Assembly (NCBI GenBank): GCA_002482885.1
Contig: DLGW01000027.1
Span: 1-16,997 of the forward strand
Reading direction: 5' to 3'
DNA: 16,997 bases
From: Flavobacteriaceae bacterium UBA7684
GTDB lineage: Bacteria; Bacteroidota; Bacteroidia; Flavobacteriales; Flavobacteriaceae
Both the position numbers and the translations under genes were made by a program. This document shows, one piece after another, positions 14,582 through 16,997 of the stretch (the first letter of the stretch is position 1; each line of letters starts with the position of its first letter). The notes under the pieces were generated by a model. That model searched no databases, was not told the DNA's origin, and saw nothing but the letters and a program-made list of their open reading frames with translations.

Positions 14582-15415
14582 CTATTTTACTTTTATAGCC
14601 AAAATAGGCACATTTACGTGATACGATAATTTTTGTGCTAAGCTTTGGTCGAATAATTCTTGAAAGAATCCTCGTTTGTAAGTCGCCATGGACAAAATAT
14701 CTATTTTTTCTAATTCGGTAAATACTAAAATAGAATCTTTGATATTGTTGTTTTCTATAATTTGGAATTTAACATTTTCGTCTTTAAAGTTTTCTTTCCA
14801 TTGTTTAATGGTTTCTTCGGGAACATCTGAATGCCCTGTTTTAACATATAAACAGTGTACTTTGGATTTAAAGGCATGGGCAATTTCCAACACATCTTTT
14901 AAGGCTGTAATGTCTTTATCTCTGAATCGGGTAGTAAAAGCGATGTGTTTAATTTCTTTGAACTCTGCTTTTTTAGGCACGATGAGCACGTTGGAATTAC
15001 TTTCTACCAAAACGCTTCCTGCCATGGAACCTACGAATATTTCTTTTAAACCTGAAGCGCCTTCGGTTCCCATCACTATTAAGTTTATTTTTTCTTCTTT
15101 AGCCACCTGATTTAGTGTCCAAACAAAATCTCCGTGTTTTAACACATTGCTTACGGCGATGTGTCCTAAGTTATTTTCCTCGGCAATTTTTCTTAAAAAA
15201 GGTATTTCATCTTTGTAATTTTCAAAATTTTCCAATTCTATAGAATCGTAAACTTCTTTAATGGTATTAGGCATCCCGCCAGCACTTAATGTAGGTAAAT
15301 CGTATACATGTAGCGTAATTACTTCTGCGCCTAAATTGTCAGCCAACTTAAGTGCGTATATAAAGGCGTTTCTGGAAGCGACCGAAAAATCCGTTGGAAA
15401 TAATATCTTTTTCAT
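14582..15415 (-). CDS. universal stress protein, tandem UspA domains
   Basis: This 277-residue protein has two UspA domains. The first (residues 1-148) starts MKKILFPTDFS and has the ATP-binding signature G116-x2-G119-x9-G129-S130 followed by VLIVP. The second (about 153-277) ends with LSYHVNVPILAIK but lacks the glycine signature, so only the first is expected to bind nucleotide. This asymmetry is common in two-domain forms. It is a soluble cytoplasmic protein, usually induced by starvation or redox stress. It is convergent with the cluster at 6548-14440 and divergent from mnmE, with 159 nt between the starts. No consensus -7 box is visible upstream on its own strand. Confidence 0.9.
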   Translation of the reverse strand: MKKILFPTDFSVASRNAFIYALKLADNLGAEVITLHVYDLPTLSAGGMPNTIKEVYDSIELENFENYKDEIPFLRKIAEENNLGHIAVSNVLKHGDFVWTLNQVAKEEKINLIVMGTEGASGLKEIFVGSMAGSVLVESNSNVLIVPKKAEFKEIKHIAFTTRFRDKDITALKDVLEIAHAFKSKVHCLYVKTGHSDVPEETIKQWKENFKDENVKFQIIENNNIKDSILVFTELEKIDILSMATYKRGFFQELFDQSLAQKLSYHVNVPILAIKVK

Positions 15416-15525
15416 TTTTCAAGAATTTGTTTGACTATAAAAATAGAAAAAAAACTTTGCGCAGACCGTGATTTTTATCATAAAAACCGAAATACTTTTG
15501 AACAAAATCAGGCTTTACTTTAACG

Positions 15526-15557
15526 TTTGCCGCTGTAAAACTTTGTGAGTACTTTTG
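15526..15557 (+). promoter_or_regulatory. Bacteroidota-type promoter for mnmE
   Basis: TTTG (15526-15529), 20 nt, then TACTTTTG (15550-15557) gives a full -33/-7 match. Expected transcription start is near 15564, only about 11 nt before ATG 15575, which rules out the upstream GTG at 15545 as the start. Confidence 0.65.
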
Positions 15558-15574
15558 TTGCTTATATTTTGAGT

Positions 15575-16943
15575 ATGATTTTAAATGACACCATAGTTGC
15601 ATTGGCCTCTCCTTCGGGAACGGGAGCTATTGCCGTGATTAGAATTTCCGGAAAATCGGCGCTTGAGATTGCCTCACACATATTCCAATCGGTTAAAAAT
15701 AAAAACATCTTAAAACAAAAAACGCACACCATCCATTTAGGACATATTGTAGATGGCGCCAAAACCATTGACCAAGTGTTGCTGAGTATTTTTAAAAATC
15801 CGAATTCGTACACGGGCGAAGATACCGTAGAGATTTCTTGCCACGGTTCTACTTTTATTCAACAACAAATCATACAACTCATTTTACGCCAAGGTGCACG
15901 CATGGCCACTGCTGGTGAATTTACTTTACGGGCTTTTGTCAACGGAAAATTAGACCTTTCGCAAGCCGAAGCCGTAGCAGATTTAATTGCTTCGGACAAC
16001 GAAGCCTCGCACCAAATTGCCATACAACAAATGCGTGGCGGATTTAGTAATGAAATAGGAAAATTACGAGAAGAACTCCTCAATTTTGCGTCATTAATTG
16101 AATTGGAATTAGACTTTGCCGAAGAAGACGTGGAGTTTGCCGACCGCACCCAATTTCATGAATTGATTAACCGTATTGAACTGGTTTTAAAACGTTTGAT
16201 TGATTCTTTCGCTGTGGGTAATGTAATTAAAAACGGAATCCCGGTAGCGATTGTTGGCGAACCCAATGTAGGTAAATCTACCCTACTGAATGCATTATTA
16301 AACGAAGAACGCGCGATTGTTTCAGACATTGCCGGAACCACCCGAGACACCATTGAAGACGAACTGGTCATTAACGGCATCGGTTTTAGATTCATAGACA
16401 CCGCAGGCATCCGTGAAACCCAAGACGTAGTAGAAAGCATTGGTATTAAAAAAACCTTCGAGAAAATTGAACAGGCGCAGGTGGTGCTTCTTCTGCAAAA
16501 TGCAGAAGAATTAGAAATTCAAAATTTGAAATTTGAAATTGAAAAATTAAAAAATCAATATCCTTTAAAAGTTATTCTTACAATAATTAATAAAACAGAT
16601 AAACTTTCAGATTCTGAAATCTCAAATCTCAAATTTAGTTTTCATCTCAGCCAAAAACAAAACCGGCATCGACGAACTTAAAAATCAACTGATTTCATTT
16701 GTGGATACTGGGGCTTTGCGCAATAACGAAACCATTGTAACCAACACCCGTCATTACGATTCTTTACTCAAGGCGTTAGAAGAAATTCAAAAAGTAAAAC
16801 ACGGCTTACAAACCAATCTTTCCAGTGATTTAATGGCTATTGACATTCGCGAAGCCTTATATCAATTCGGGCTTATTACGGGTCAAGTTTCTAATGATGA
16901 GCTATTGGGGAATATTTTTGCAAATTTTTGTATCGGCAAATAG
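15575..16943 (+). pseudogene. mnmE: tRNA modification GTPase MnmE, frameshifted as written
   Basis: MnmE (TrmE), with MnmG, modifies U34 of certain tRNAs. The N-terminal folate-binding domain begins at ATG 15575 (MILNDTIVALASPSG). The G domain follows: G1 GEPNVGKS (residues 228-235), G3 DTAG (275-278), G4 NKTD (339-342). The first frame stops at 16681 after 368 residues. The next frame resumes in register with FISAKNKTGIDELK (G5 SAK) and ends at 16943 with the catalytic-Cys motif FCIGK. Removing one T from the T run 16639-16642 joins them into about 455 residues, the usual length. The breakpoint is a single base with no other decay, so a sequencing or assembly error is as likely as a real mutation. 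Confidence 0.88.
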
Positions 16944-16944
16944 G

Positions 16945-16997
16945 TTTGGGCGTTTCCCTCGCCTATCGGCTCTGGTCATGCCTTCGCCAGTCGTTTT
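16945..16997 (-). repeat. possible inverted, partial copy of the dispersed repeat
   Basis: TTTGGGC followed by TCCCTCGC and a GGCTCTGGTC segment resembles the reverse complement of the conserved end of the repeats at 2593-2692 and 4338-4438 (TTTGGGCAC, CCCCATCGC, GCTCGGGTC). It starts one base after the mnmE stop codon and runs off the window, so the other end is not visible. Confidence 0.4.

Noticed and set aside
15545..15574. GTG start for mnmE
   Set aside because: It lies inside the promoter, upstream of the expected transcription start. The family begins MILNDTI at 15575.
16701..16943. Separate 80-residue gene starting at GTG
   Set aside because: Its sequence and the in-frame bases upstream are the C-terminal end of MnmE, displaced by one base.

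Overview
The window reads as a chromosomal segment of a low-GC Bacteroidota bacterium, most likely a Flavobacteriaceae member close to Flavobacterium. The reasons are the AT-rich codon use, several promoters of the Bacteroidota type (TTTG or TTG, 19-20 nt, TAnnTTTG), leaders with little Shine-Dalgarno signal, and the identity of the genes. This assignment is inferred from sequence style, not from a database search.

Positions 1-4440 look like accessory DNA. They hold a very AT-rich hypothetical membrane protein (156-857), two adjacent small membrane proteins (1036-1290, 1293-1703), a type II toxin-antitoxin pair of the RelE/ParE class (1925-2428) bracketed by two copies of the same UUCG hairpin, and an AAA_14/DUF4143-type ATPase (2868-4316) bracketed by two copies of a roughly 100-nt structured repeat. 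The spacers are crowded with palindromes, including a REP-like element, a 27-nt near-perfect palindrome, and two TTACA-N4-TGTAA dyads in the ATPase promoter.

Positions 4449-6232 (minus strand) encode an exported protein with a carboxypeptidase-regulatory-like domain and a family 2 glycosyltransferase.

Positions 6548-14440 hold the most interesting unit, a four-gene plus-strand cluster. Its genes encode a transglutaminase-DUF2126 (putative amidoligase) fusion, a circularly permuted ATP-grasp/alpha-E protein, a second transglutaminase-like protein, and a protein that looks like a protein-glutaminase/deamidase. All three thiol-enzyme domains keep a Cys-His-Asp triad. Together the genes suggest ATP-driven formation and hydrolysis or editing of amide bonds on a peptide or protein. 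The first three form a known uncharacterised neighbourhood. The fourth is the less expected partner. Its reading frame opens directly out of a 13-unit 7-bp tandem repeat and has no ATG, GTG or TTG ahead of its catalytic Cys. A strong bidirectional terminator closes the cluster.

Positions 14582-16943 hold a tandem-domain universal stress protein (minus) and mnmE (plus), which transcribe divergently. As written, mnmE is broken by a single-base frameshift in a T run near 16639-16642. The window ends in what looks like an inverted, diverged piece of the same repeat family that flanks the ATPase.
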